DNA of 64,000 nucleotides from Escarpia spicata (Eukaryota; Annelida; Polychaeta; Sabellida; Siboglinidae): NCBI GenBank assembly GCA_963995525.1, contig OZ023213.1, positions 14,869,033 to 14,933,032 of the forward strand, read 5' to 3'. Shown piece by piece: positions 11,551 to 23,639 of this stretch (position 1 is its first letter; each line of letters starts with the position of its first letter). The notes under the pieces were generated by a model. It saw only the letters and a program-made list of their open reading frames with translations, ran no database searches and was not told where the DNA came from. The position numbers and the translations under genes were made by a program.

Positions 11551-13020
11551 AAGGGGGAGCATGTGTAAATATGTGACCAACAACCATAGATCTAGCAGTG
11601 TTTTGGTGGTATTCCCACTCGCTCCGAACTTGGGAGATTATTATTATTATTAGCCATGATATTCCGGTTGGTAATACGAATTACATTGAACATTTAATTG
11701 AACTTGAACTTCAAATGTGAATGTCGAATAATGTGTAAGTCTTAGCGTTTAAATTTGCGAGTGTTCAGACAATATGTCCTATTTTGGTCTATTTTGTAAA
11801 ACATGCAGCCTCATATCTGTTTAATCTTTAAAAGGAAAATGTACCTCTCATAATCAAACACAAGTATAAACACAAATAATCCACACAACACGAGCTGTGA
11901 TAACAACGACACAATATTCCAAATTACTCACATTTTTTAAACAAATAAACATAGTTTAGGCTAAAGGCCTACAAACGATCCTTGTTTGCTATTTTATTCC
12001 GCCAGTCTCAACGTTGTTTCTCAATAAGCTGATCTTTATCTCGCGCTAATTGAGCCTGTAAGTGTGTTACAATGCATGGCGAGATTCCGCGCGAGAGGAA
12101 CCGACTGGAGACATGAAGTAACACGGCGCCTGCTTAGGGAATAGGATGTTTCTATTTTGGGGTGTAATCACACTATTGACATATAAAGACTGGCATTAGT
12201 TCTGGTTTCTGATTGATAAATTAAACTTAAGCGATTTGATAAGGTCTGTAAGTAAACATTTTACGGTAATCGTTTTATCGGTGGTCATACCAGGATATTT
12301 ATAATACAGTCCGGGTGACGACTTTACGTAAGGCTGATAAAATCGCACGTTTACCGTGAACATAATCACCTACAATAGTTTCCCCACCGCATTAACTGAC
12401 TAGGAAACATAACTGTCTTAACGAGATCGGTTGTATATATCTCATGTTGCTGTTGTATCACGGAATGAAGCGTAAACTGTCTAACGTCAAATTACGACGT
12501 AAACACATCACCGGAGCAATATTACATGTATCCAGTTATAACCAAACCTACACTCGATTACTGAAACATTGTTACATACACAACTTCTCCCACCTGTTTG
12601 ATTTATATATATCAGTCGGAAACAGCAACATTCATCAGTCTTCTGTGCCATACCTGTGATTATACCCCAAAAGAAAATATATATCCTATTCCCTATGCAG
12701 GCAATAGCGCAACGGATGTCGCCAGGTGGCTCCAAAGCGAAAGCGAGGCGCGGCACATACAGGCCCTATTCGCGATAATGTTCGGTTACTGACACGAATA
12801 CATAGAACTGTCAACTGAACGTAGAAGCTTTATTGTAGTGAATCGTCAGGTAAGCTACAAACGAACGTTTAGATGTTTTTTTCAGATCATCATACATCCA
12901 TACTTGTCCGTTTGTTTCATTTCTCTTCGAACGAGAGACAGATACCAATGACATCCACTGCAAACAGTCAAATTAATCACGTAATTAGTGATGATATCAC
13001 CCATATTGTATAAAATTATA
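11551..13020. other. No gene; 3' flank of gene A with similarity to the copy D flank
   Basis: No coding signal. The part at about 12820-12970 (AGCTTTATTGTAGTGAA...CTTCGAACGAGAGAC...CACTGCAAACAGTCAA) resembles 42335-42475, which precedes another (TA)n-(TG)n array in front of copy D. The 3' flanks of gene A and copy D are therefore probably paralogous. Confidence 0.45.
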
Positions 13021-13043
13021 TATAAATATATATATTGTTCCGT

Positions 13044-13455
<412 letters not shown>

Positions 13456-13461
13456 TTTATT
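13456..13461 (-). terminator. Putative polyadenylation signal AATAAA of gene A
   Basis: AATAAA on the minus strand about 190 bp past gene A's stop codon. The 3' flank up to here aligns with that of gene B (shared GAATGTTCTATTCAATGATG and TTTTATAAAAC blocks), which ends at its own AATAAA. Confidence 0.5.
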
Positions 13462-13651
13462 TAGTATTTTACTTGAACATGTTTTATAAAATAGTATTGA
13501 ATACATCATTGAATAGAACATTCGTTATATTGTGGCGATGATAAATACTCAACATCCTCCTCAATATGAACTACCTGAATTGTGGAAGTTTTACAGACGA
13601 TGACGACAACAACAACCCGTAACACATTTAAATTACCTTCTTGTTGTCTGC

Positions 13652-13842
13652 TTATCGTGCGCCACAGCAGTTGTTGCACCTGTTGACACAACGACGACGA
13701 CGACAGTCGTAGTGGCGTCTGTACCATGGGCATCGCCTGTAGCGAATGGGACGTCCATATCTGCAGAAGACGTAGCTTCCGCATCCGTTGCAAACGGTCG
13801 CCTGCCAGCCGCTGTATCTCTCACAGTAAGTCTCTCTGCAGC
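13652..13842 (-). CDS. Gene A exon 4 (Arg-rich C-terminal module)
   Basis: The acceptor is GTTGTAG at 13843 and the stop is TAA at 13652-13654. It encodes 63 residues with Cys at module positions 2, 7, 18, 21, 27, 38, 47, 52, 56, 59 and 60, and an RRRR run. Only three residues differ from gene B's exon 4, far fewer than in exons 2 and 3. The sequence after the stop also matches B, including a possible 3' UTR donor AAG|GTAATTT. Confidence 0.85.
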
Positions 13843-15429
13843 CTACAACAAACGATTCGCTTATAATGTATATACTTATAATCTAGCGTGCCTGTGTGTG
13901 CGGGTACGGTGACGTTTTCATCATAGACGGCTTGCACATCGAGCACCAAACTGTTTAATCTACGACCACACAAACAGAACGTAAACCTATATCATTTTTT
14001 TCAAAATATCCTATATATGTCAAGATTCTCACCTCTATGGGTTAAATCAGTTGTTCGGAAAGTAAGACGTAATGTGCTTAAAACCGAACCATCGTAGGAA
14101 CTACGCGCGCAACAAGTACTTCCGAAAAACGGCTCCTGCGCCATGGACTTGGCAACATGAAATAGATGCTTACATAATAATGACTTAATGATCATGTCTA
14201 CCCTCAATGCGACTATCATTTGACAATTTTTTATTATCACGACTAGGGCTTATCGACGGGCAGAACTTCACATTTCCTGCGACTTTCGTGATTCCTACAA
14301 ACAGCGAGTAGGTACCTGTCTGCGAGTGCGTTACTATGTTTGTGTAACGAAGCCGTGCGTTTTCTAACATTTGATGAATAGGACTATCAAGACTGTCAAC
14401 TACCAAGGCATCCCGTCAGGTGACGGGCATTTTTGCTAGTATTGACAAGTCTGCACTTGAACGGTTTTGCAATGTAATAATATAAACATAACTAAATACG
14501 AACCGCAACGACCCACTCCCGGGTAGTAAGATTGATTCAGTCCACAAGTGCGGTAGTACGTGATGCCTCGGTTGCATCTGTAGTAGTATCGACCATAGAA
14601 GTAGTATGACGAATAGTAGTAGACACTCTGGGTATATTTGCAGTAGTCGCTGCATGATCCTTAAATGTACAAATCACAACCACGTCACAATCATGTCAGC
14701 TAGATGAACCAACGTCAAAACCAACAGTAACTAGTGCTTCCGCATTCATCATGAGTGAAATACGTTACGTTGATTTTGTTAAAGATAGGTATTATAAATA
14801 ATAATATTATTGTGGTTATTACGACGATAGTGTGTTACCTATTATCATTATCTGAACATTTTGTTGAATCTATTTGAGGTACTTGAGTTTACTTCCTGAA
14901 CAAAAAAATATAGTGAGTTAGTAAAAGTTAAACCAGTATTGCAGACTAATCAGAATTGTTCAGAAAATTAAATGATAATATAGTACTGTTCATATATAAA
15001 GTTTTGATTGATGTCGTCTTCGCAGTACTTACCACAAGTTCCAAATCTAGTGACGCAAAGATTCACCCCGCAACGACCGTACACAACTCTCATGCCGATA
15101 CATCGGTAGTAGTAGGGAAGAGGTTTCGACAGAGACGGGTAGTAGAAGTTGGGGAGACGACCTCTGCAGCAATCGTAGTCGTAGCCATTCCAACATCCAT
15201 TGTAACTGGGGCTAGCTAAAAGAAGAAACACGCCAACCTCCGGATGTGTATTTTTAGATCCGAATACTCTATCAATCGAACGTACACATGCACAAACACA
15301 CACACACACACACACACACATATAAATATTAAAACACACGTGCATACGCACCCGCAAGCGCGCACACATGCACACACGTTGTGCAGTCACACACTCGCTC
15401 ACACACACTTTCTCTCATACACACACATA

Positions 15430-15493
<64 letters not shown>

Positions 15494-15566
15494 CACACAT
15501 TTGTATCTTACCTTCAGCAGCATACACAGCAACAAGCACCAGCAACGCGATCGAAAGCTTCGCCAT
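13652..15566 (-). CDS. Gene A: Tyr/Arg/Cys-rich secreted protein (four coding exons)
   Basis: Unrecognised family. Coding exons on the minus strand are 15566-15512, 15215-15033, 14659-14504 and 13842-13652 (55, 183, 156 and 191 bp), all joined at phase 1 with GT-AG introns, giving 194 residues. The start ([14 protein letters not shown]...) is a textbook signal peptide. The mature part has 23 Cys, about one residue in six is Tyr and a similar share is Arg. Exon 2 has a [11 protein letters not shown] opening and a YYYRC...YGRCG core. Exon 3 has a related YYYRC...CG core. Exon 4 is Arg-rich with 11 Cys and ends in a Cys-Cys pair. All Cys match gene B at every position. No frame damage is seen. 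It is probably a secreted cationic, disulfide-rich protein; an adhesive, structural, defence or venom role is possible but unproven. Confidence 0.85.
13843..14503 (-). other. Gene A intron 3
   Basis: Phase-1 intron of 661 bp bounded by G|GTTCGT and TTGTAG. The donor is weak (GTTCGT) but identical in genes A and B and in copy C. No repeat from elsewhere in the window was recognised inside it. Confidence 0.7.
14504..14659 (-). CDS. Gene A exon 3 (Tyr-rich module)
   Basis: Exactly 156 bp between a TTTAAG acceptor and the weak GTTCGT donor. It encodes 52 residues starting GSCSDYCKY, with runs of Tyr, a FYGRYYYRC segment and the ending GVGRC. All five Cys align with gene B exon 3, while 13 of 52 residues differ. 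Confidence 0.85.
15033..15215 (-). CDS. Gene A exon 2 (first mature module)
   Basis: Exactly 183 bp between TTTTAG and a consensus GTAAGTA donor. It encodes 61 residues with seven Cys. The phase-1 first codon completes Ala at the probable end of the signal region. Thirteen of 61 residues differ from gene B, none of them Cys. Confidence 0.85.
15216..15511 (-). other. Gene A intron 1 with CA/TG arrays
   Basis: A 296-bp intron from GTAAGAT to TTTTAG that holds interrupted (CA)n arrays at 15297-15320 and about 15405-15500, plus CG/CA-alternating DNA. Gene B intron 1 holds the same kind of alternating purine-pyrimidine sequence. Confidence 0.75.
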
Positions 15567-15571
15567 GGTGT
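15512..15571 (-). CDS. Gene A exon 1 (signal peptide; five 5' UTR bases)
   Basis: The exon starts at 15571 after an AAACCAG acceptor. The ATG is 15566-15564 in context ACACCATGG. It codes for 18 residues plus one base: Lys3, then a Leu/Val/Ala hydrophobic core, ending VYAAE before the donor G|GTAAGAT. It differs from gene B at four of 18 residues. Confidence 0.85.
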
Positions 15572-15830
15572 CTGGTTTTCTTCTGAAATTATATTTACAC
15601 GTTTTAAGCTATATCACTATATTGTTGATCGCGTAGTCATTAAAAGTTACATATGCGTTCTTAAGACCTAATTCAACAAATGTTTTCAAAGTTTCCTTCC
15701 AAGACAATATGCTCCAGATTTGGACAACAACAACAATGCTTTATTGAGAGGTATGAAATATTCGTCAATAACATGTCATTACGTTTACATCAATTGACCA
15801 CAGATCCAGACTACAAAACGTCTTTCTTAC

Positions 15831-15880
15831 CATGCACACAACGATGTGATCAGCAGTTCTTATACTGAAGCAAATGGTGC
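15831..15880 (-). other. Gene A non-coding first exon (5' UTR), approximate
   Basis: The donor ATG|GTAAGAAAG at 15831/15830 is followed by a ~260-bp intron reaching the acceptor before the start codon. The exon aligns with gene B's first exon (CATTTCCAGACTA, AGCACCATT, TCGTTGT.TGCA). Its last three bases are ATG, which after splicing would place an out-of-frame AUG a few bases before the true start. The upstream edge is inferred from TATA spacing. Confidence 0.6.
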
Positions 15881-15901
15881 TCTAGTCTGGAAATGTCGCT
15901 G

Positions 15902-15909
15902 TATTTATA
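15902..15909 (-). promoter_or_regulatory. TATA box of gene A
   Basis: TATAAATA on the minus strand. It and about 55 bp upstream (CAGGCGTGTAA.GAG motif) align with the gene B promoter at 28250-28308. The predicted start of transcription is about 30 bp downstream, near 15880. Confidence 0.7.
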
Positions 15910-16935
15910 CACTTAAGTCTGAATTAATAATTCCTCTTTACACGCCTGTCACGGTATTTTGTAGGATATATTGTCAATATGTATGCATCAGAACATAAGA
16001 GGCGTTTTTGTTGCAGGTGTCAAATATCAGAAACATTAAACATGGCGTCATACGATCATGTTCCTTTTTAGCTGATATTAAATCAGCATCCATCATAACA
16101 AGCACAGTTGAAACGCACTTTTTGTTAGGCTGGTGTGATATACTAACCAAGACACATGATTTCCGTTGCGTGATACATTAATTGAGAGAAAACACGTAAT
16201 TTGTCCAAATTATAAAATAGCTATTTACCTTACTCTATTGTGAAAACATACAATTTGCTGATAAACAGGCAAATCTAACTGGAATAACTTCTTTCAAACT
16301 CAACTATAAAACAAAACAGGTCTAATTCAGTTTCTGTCGAAACCACTGACCCTGTATTCGAAGCAGCTATTCCTGGTTTCTTTCTGATTGCTCCATTGAA
16401 TTTATTTCAAATGTCCCTGTAACGTTGACTGTGACACATGATGGCAACATATCAGATAGTAGTTCCATTTGTGGTTACTCTGATAGCTGACAACATATCT
16501 TCTTCCAAAACTGACTCCCTTTCTTTCTGTCTTCTAGTAACAGCGCTTTGTCAACATATAGAAAACATAAAACAACTAATTGTAAGTCCGAAAAAACTTG
16601 AAAGGAAAATAAACTATGATTATGAACCGTTGTTATATGTAGGGTCAGACAGGTCTTCTTACATAAAACTACAAGACGAATAATTCCCATTATTTTGCGT
16701 GACATTGAAAGTCGTTTTAGCAATAATATTAATATTGCCATTTTGAGACATTTAGTTTTTGAATGATGTACCCCACCCCCTTGCAATGATATTTACCATT
16801 ACGAGCCACCATACATGAAATCAAGTTCTTCTATATCATGCACAAGCCCTGACTTGATTATTCAAACTCTTGTGATGTTTCAGGTCATCTGATAACTTAT
16901 GTCTTATAAGGAAGGACCTGGAACGACCCATGTAG

Positions 16936-17135
<200 letters not shown>

Positions 17136-18859
17136 TGTCGGTTGACAAAATTCTTCGCGAGTTCATTTCGTTCAGGAAATGGTTCTTAAGGGACATGTGT
17201 CGGTAATCTAACATAAACACATGTTTTTTTATGTGTAATAGATGGCAGCACTTATCCAAAGACAATCTACTTGGTGACCATTCTGACCCCACACTATAAT
17301 AACACAAGGTCAAGCGATAATCCGCTCGACGGTACAACTGCTCTACGGAATACCGTAGAAGAAGCGGTTTTCTAAACAATAATCACGCGGAAAATGTACT
17401 ATTTGACCACTCAGCGCTTTTGTTTTGGTGTGACGTCAAATTGCATTTTACAAAGGTACATATGTCAATGACAATTTTAATTGGAATTTGCAATTGACCT
17501 TCCATTTGATATTCATGTATTAAGTAATTCAATTAATTTGTTAGAATTATTTTGTTGTGAATATTGTGTTTAATGAATAGCTCAACATTCAAATTTTGCA
17601 GACGGAACAGAATGTTAATAATTTTATTCTAAAATAACAAAATATATATCCAATACGTAGTTACGTGGAAACAAGGTGAAACTCGGCCGGCTGAAAATGT
17701 GGCGTTTCTCTTGACCGCATGTGTTATACTGTAAAACAATTGTTCGTGTGACTTGGAACGTTTCATTATTATTTATGCATATACTGTCGAAGTTTATTGC
17801 GCTATGTGTTCTAGGCCGAAGCGCGCAGAATACCGCTTTCCGTCGAGTTTTTACCATTGATCTATATACATGTAGAGCAGTGGTTTTTACCGTCACCGTC
17901 GACATGCGTAGCCTAGGCTTACTAGGGCCTTAACCCCGCATCAGCGCTGCCTGTTGCTGATCGCGTCGGCAGTGGCGACCAGCCCGATGAGCGTGTTACA
18001 GGGAGGGTTTGGCTATAGGCATTTGGGATTTAACGCAACCAATATTCATTTGTTCGGCCGCCATTGGAAGAAACTCAAGGAGGAGGGTACAATTTGATGT
18101 TTCCGTGAGCGTCCGCAATTGTGAACATCGCCGCGAAAAATGTTCAACAGCACCCTCTCCCATTTTCGATGTCAGTCATGATCGAACAGCGGTGTCAGCT
18201 TAGCACACCAAGTGTTCATTTGGTTCGGCCGGCATTGGAAGATGTTGGCTAGCCTCAAGGGGTGCAATTGGAGGGTTTTGGTCCCCTAGACAACATCGAA
18301 CAAAACTTGTGTATGGGCAGCGTTGATATAGCGGCTGCTTTACAAATAATACAATGCTGCAAACAAGACTTATTACGATCATGTCACAAACAAGCTAGTT
18401 GTATCCATTATTACTTTTAACGCCATATAAGCATTTCATTTTAGCAAAGCTTGGGGAATCTATGACAAGCGTCTGGAAGAATTCCCCCGTTTCAGCTTGA
18501 ACAAGACTCAACGGGGCGTTGAGGAGGAGGTTTTTTGCTGTTAAGGGACTGCAGTTGGGTTTTTAGCACTCCCACCCTATTGATCAATCTAGATCGGCCC
18601 CTGTTAAGGGTACACTCTATTTCAGGGTTTGGCTAGGTAGAAGCAAGCCCTGCTTATACCTACCAAGTTTCTTGCTAGGTATAAGCTTTCGACATTTGGA
18701 ATTGACTATATTGTCAGTGTATAAAATAGTCATGTCAGAGCAAAATTGCTACAATAGTGGAGCGCATTCAAGTGCTCAAGATTTCCGGAGTGTCCCCTAA
18801 GTTTAAATTCGTAGATAACGATTTTCATAGAGACGGCTTCATCTGAAAATTGGGTGTGT

Positions 18860-18864
18860 GTTGT

Positions 18865-18905
<41 letters not shown>

Positions 18906-18983
18906 TTCACACAACGCAATTATATATATATATATATATATATATTATACATACACATATATACGTTCAGCTGTATACATATG

Positions 18984-19082
<99 letters not shown>

Positions 19083-19088
19083 TATATG
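18860..19088. repeat. (TA)n/(TG)n compound microsatellite inside repeat A1
   Basis: Alternating TA runs (about 18868-18900, 18920-18945, 18985-19000, 19033-19087) with a TG run at 19000-19022. It occupies the place of the (TG)n-(TA)n tract at 48719-49013 in repeat A2. Confidence 0.85.
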
Positions 19089-19790
19089 CCCCCAAAGACG
19101 GGCATGTTCGGTCTTTTCATAGGGCTTACTTTAAGGTTTGGTTAGTATCCTCATCATACTTTAAAAATGGCTGGTCATTTAGAAAGGAGGTATTGCATAT
19201 AGGGGGTTCTCGCGCAAATCTTACTCCCCGTTGGCTACGGCCCTACGTATAAATCAAGTTCAGTTGCATTGTTAATTATATTTAATCTGCTTACCTCGAC
19301 TAATACAGCCATTAACATATACTAAGACTGGATATTGTGTTAGTATATCATCGTTTGCTTTGTATTTCTCAGCCGGTTTTGTGGTTGTAACGCAGTCACT
19401 GGTGTAAAAGTGCGTTTGTTTGCGTGCCCTTTCATGTAGTCCGCTGAAGCCATTATTCTTAACAACTCTTTTTCAAACTAACAAATTTGTTGTAATGTCA
19501 GGAGGTACTGGCGTAGTTCCGTAGTTGCACGCAACGATTTTACTCGGAAAGTTTCTTGCAAGTGTTAACACATAAAAACGTAACACGCTAGAACTTGGTA
19601 CAATCTACGTCATGCCAGACGTGAGATATATATTATACATTTGTAAAACCCTGGATTGCACGGCGAGAAATTACACCTGTTGGTATTGTCTAGTTGAGGG
19701 ATTGTTCACAGTTGTCGAAATGTGTTCATTCGTACACAGCGTACGAAAAGGGAAGGCGGTCAAGGCAGGCGTACTAAACCTGACTTTATA

Positions 19791-20430
19791 CACATGTCGT
19801 TCGCATGTATATTGCATAACTATACTAGTTGAAAATAAAGGATTGTAAATATGATAATGGCGGCTTTGCATGTATCGTATAATAACACTGTTACACCTGC
19901 ATCTTACCTTGTTAAAGTGCTAATTCACGGGAAGGAAGAAAGAGTCTGAGAATCACTACGCTCTGTACGAATAGCTAAATGTCTACAAACGAGAACGATA
20001 TGTATATCTTTGTTTGAAAAGAAAACAGCCAAAGAGGCGTCAACGAGAAAAGGTTTTGCGTGTATCGGCTGCACGTTTCGCAATTGCACTTCATTTCACA
20101 TTTATTATATTCGAGGTATTTTATAAAAAACAGTCTTCAAATTTATCGGTGGGGACATTTCAATCGATATTTTGAGGGCATAACGCTGTGAACATACAAA
20201 TAAATGTTTTCAAGAGGAATATGTGCATAGAAAAGCAAGAACACACACTAAAAAACATCCATACAGATTTATACAGTCAAAAATCCACCATAGGAAATCC
20301 ACCATAATGTTTCATCTGCTGTTTTGTAGTCTGTTAATTTTCAGCTATTAATTACTAACATATAAATTCCATCGCATTCGAGATTCTTGTACATTGGCTT
20401 GACGAGAACAATGGGGATATCATAGAACTG
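19791..20430. other. No gene recognised
   Basis: AT-rich DNA between repeat A1 and a LINE remnant. Nothing coding is supported. Confidence 0.4.
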
Positions 20431-21110
20431 CTTGATGTGAAACATCGCATCATCAGTGACAGGTATATAACCAAGGAAGCAGCCTTCAACAATATCCGCA
20501 GAACTGTCCAGCGGAAGCTCAGAAATATATTCAGAACGCCACAACCGTGTTGTGGGTCATCACCGCCGCTTAGTGCTGCTGGGACGCTATTTGTCACCGA
20601 TAAAGCGCAAATTCTTGAGATATGTGTTGACCAGTAGTGTTCTCAATTAGCCTTCACCCATTAACACGCTGCTCAAGTTCACCAACATTAGCAGTGTACT
20701 ACCCCGGGTTGTTAACACTGACGATGACAAAATTGCAAGGATTGCCAAAGCAAGTGTGGTTTCTCGGATCCCAGTTTGGGAGCGTAGAGGAATAAGTCTG
20801 CGAACAAAACTGAAAATCTACAGAGCGATTGTCACAACATCACTTCTCTACGCGAGCAAGAAATGGACCGGGTATCAGCGCTGTGCAAAGAGGTTAAACC
20901 ACTTCCACAAGCGCTGTCTATGAAAGTAACTGAAGACTAAGACGCAGGGCAAAGTACCAGACACTAAGGTGCTCGACCAGGCTGGCTTACCAAGTGTAAA
21001 CGCCATGTTGAATCAGGTACAGTTGAGATGGGCTGGCCACGTGCTCAGAAAGCCAGACATACGTATACCAAAGAAGTTGTTCTCCTGTTAACCGTCAATC
21101 GGAACCCGCT
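20430..21110 (+). mobile_element. LINE remnant with reverse-transcriptase core deleted
   Basis: The left part has linker residues (SAAGTLFVTDKAQILE, preceding the RT in endonuclease-RT elements). After about 20680 the sequence jumps to the C-terminal region: ISLRTKLKIYRAIVTTSLLYA, HFHKRCL and, near 21010-21075, LRWAGHVLRKPDIRIPKKL, a common LINE C-terminal string. The catalytic RT motifs are absent between these parts. Stops and frame changes show a dead, internally deleted copy. Confidence 0.7.
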
Positions 21111-21309
21111 CTTGTGCAGAGAAAAGAAACGATATAATCACAAACAGAAGACATCCATCAAGAACTGTAATATGGATACTGGATGTTGGGAGAGGACAGC
21201 ATATAATCGACCAACTTGACGCAACGAAACCACAGCCGCTGCTGTGTCCTTTGAACATTGTCGCGTTGCAGAGGCCACGAGGAAACGAAGCATAAGAAAG
21301 TATCGACAC

Positions 21310-22129
21310 ATTGACAATAGACTATGATACAAATATTGTCTTCTTCAATTGCATTTGATTATAATGAATCAAATGCAATTGCTACGCGTGCTGATTATAC
21401 AAGCATTATCCGTTTTCTGATCATAATATGTTTTAAATAAAATGACAACATATACAAGTTATCTATCTGGTGACATCGATAGAACCACTTTCTCCCGTGT
21501 GTCAACTATATGTATTCACCATTGAAAAACTGCAGGTGCAACTAAGTGTTTTGTTTAATGCGACATCGATAATGTTTACGCTGCATTGACGTCATCATGA
21601 TTCGAAGTCTTGAACACGAAGTGTGAAGAATAATGACTAAAAAGGCATGTCGCACAAAAGGACACGAGGAAAAAGGGCAGCTGTCATAACATTACGTAAA
21701 ATATGCAAGTAAGAAAGAAAAAGGATATATAGTTCAGAGTACCACGGCATATTATTAATGTTCTGTCCAGGTACAATATATTGACTGAACCATAATTGCG
21801 GTGTAACATTTAAGTACGATTTGGGGTAGTTTATCAAACTTATCAATTATCCTAATAAAATTACTTCGAATATATTCTAGTTTGTGTTGTCACTGATTAA
21901 AATAAAATTTATGTGTAGTTTTCGGGTTTTTCATGACAACTAAAATGAATGTGTTTTAGTCATTTAGTTACATTTTTTGTCTGCATAAACAAAATGTGCC
22001 GCTGTCAACAAAAAGACCAGTCTGTTAAACTATCCATTAACAACTAGACAAATGGTGACATAGAGTTTGGAAAAGTTCCAATTTGCAAAAAAAAATCACT
22101 TAAATGTTATCTCTCAGTTGGTGTACAGT
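21310..22129. other. No gene recognised
   Basis: AT-rich. A small palindrome (CAATTGCATTTGATTATAATGAATCAAATGCAATTG, described here only by its position 21348-21382) has perfect-looking 15-bp arms. No coding evidence. Confidence 0.4.
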
Positions 22130-22131
22130 CG

Positions 22132-22155
22132 TATATATATATATATATATATATA

Positions 22156-22186
<31 letters not shown>

Positions 22187-22212
22187 CTGTATATATATAT
22201 ATATATATATGT
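22132..22212. repeat. (TA)n microsatellite with two CTG interruptions
   Basis: Three TA runs separated by TATCTGTATA-type interruptions, about 80 bp in all. Confidence 0.9.
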
Positions 22213-23295
22213 ATAATAGAAGTAACAATTGACATATTGTACTTGATAATTACTTCAATTAAGTCATCACATATGCCAACAATTACCACATATAAATGGG
22301 ATCACTAGCAACTAGGCAAGCATTGTAAATAACGCCACATATGACAGTGATACGACGTGTGCATCGTGCCGGATTATGTTGGCATGAGGAAATAAGAATA
22401 AATAGTACATTCACAGCATATCCAGGGGTTTTGATGGATCTTCTGCGGTCAACTGGGGCAATGCAAAGTTTCTTGCAGTTACATACACTTTGGATATAGG
22501 TTTATTAGCAGTTTGTGTTATTATGCCAAGTACTTGGCTCAATACTAATTGACAAAGTCCAAAAAGGATGCGTTATGGGAGATATGCAGTTCATATTTCA
22601 GTTTTAGTTATTATTATGGGAATATTCAAATTGAATGTTCAAAATGATTACCGTACTCCATGCGCATCATTGTAGCACAAACTACAAATTTTATATCATC
22701 CAAATATGTCATCTGAGATCAAGTATATGGCAATACAGTTAAATTGGGCGGCCATATTGGATTTATTAATTGTAACGTATTCCAAAAGTATATTTTTGTG
22801 TGTCATCTGAGATCAAAGATACTACACAATAGTACTACTGTCAATGCATTGCTATCAAAATGTAACTAAAATTACAGATCAATAATGTATTCCCTACCCG
22901 TTACATCGGCCGTTTTATGCTGATGATAATAGCTATTTTAATATAGAAACTATGATACAATGGTACATAATATTATAATATATATACATTGTTACAGTTT
23001 ATATTATATAGGTTATTAAGATGTTCCCTTTCCATACATGTAATACATGCGTAATTCCATTGTGCACGTAACATAATTTTACAAAAGGAAAACATATTGT
23101 GCAGTTGAGCGAGGACGTAGGGGGTTCGGACCCCCTTTTTGAATATCAAAAATCTGTTACAATTGCATGTCAATGGGGAACAAAGGCAATGCCAAAAACA
23201 AAACAATGTCAACCTTGTCGCTTACTAAGTACAATCAATTCTTTTGTATCCGTCAGACGTGTTTATCTAGCACAGGCGATATAAGCATGGCGCCC
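22213..23295. other. No gene; probable decayed repeats
   Basis: A short motif GTCATCTGAGATCAA occurs at about 22708 and 22803, and a GGGCGGCCATATTGGATTTA segment at 22746 looks like repetitive DNA. No coding is supported. Confidence 0.4.
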
Positions 23296-23520
23296 AGGGG
23301 ACCCTCAACATTATTTTTAGCATAATCGGTGACGTCTCTAATAGATTCATAACAAAACAAAGAGCAATGATGCAGCGACTTTGAATCAAGTGTAATACAA
23401 TTGTATTAATTTCTTACCATATCAAAGCAGCGGACCAGACATGCCATTACGTAGACCCCCTTCCACACAAGCTGCTATATTGGTCACCATCAGACTGGTT
23501 TAACTGAATGACACTTTACT
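23296..23520. repeat. Dispersed repeat E, copy 1
   Basis: About 225 bp that align closely in direct orientation with 49738-49957. The best-preserved stretch runs from CAAAGCAGCGGACCAGACATG through ACGTAGACCCCCTTCCACAC to TCAGACTG. At the second locus it directly follows repeat A2; here it is alone. Confidence 0.8.
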
Positions 23521-23639
23521 TTACGTTATTACACCGTGCGGTTTAAGGGGAACAGCAACGTTTTGTTAAAAGTTTCTCCAACCTAGATACATGTTCCCAC
23601 CTTATGCTGTTATTCTGCCTTGTGGTCTTACATTAATGC

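Noticed and set aside
13712..13912. Plus-strand open frame over gene A exon 4 (and similar antisense frames at 30767-31144 and 44562-44933).
   Set aside because: Antisense of the conserved exon; it recurs only because exon 4 recurs.
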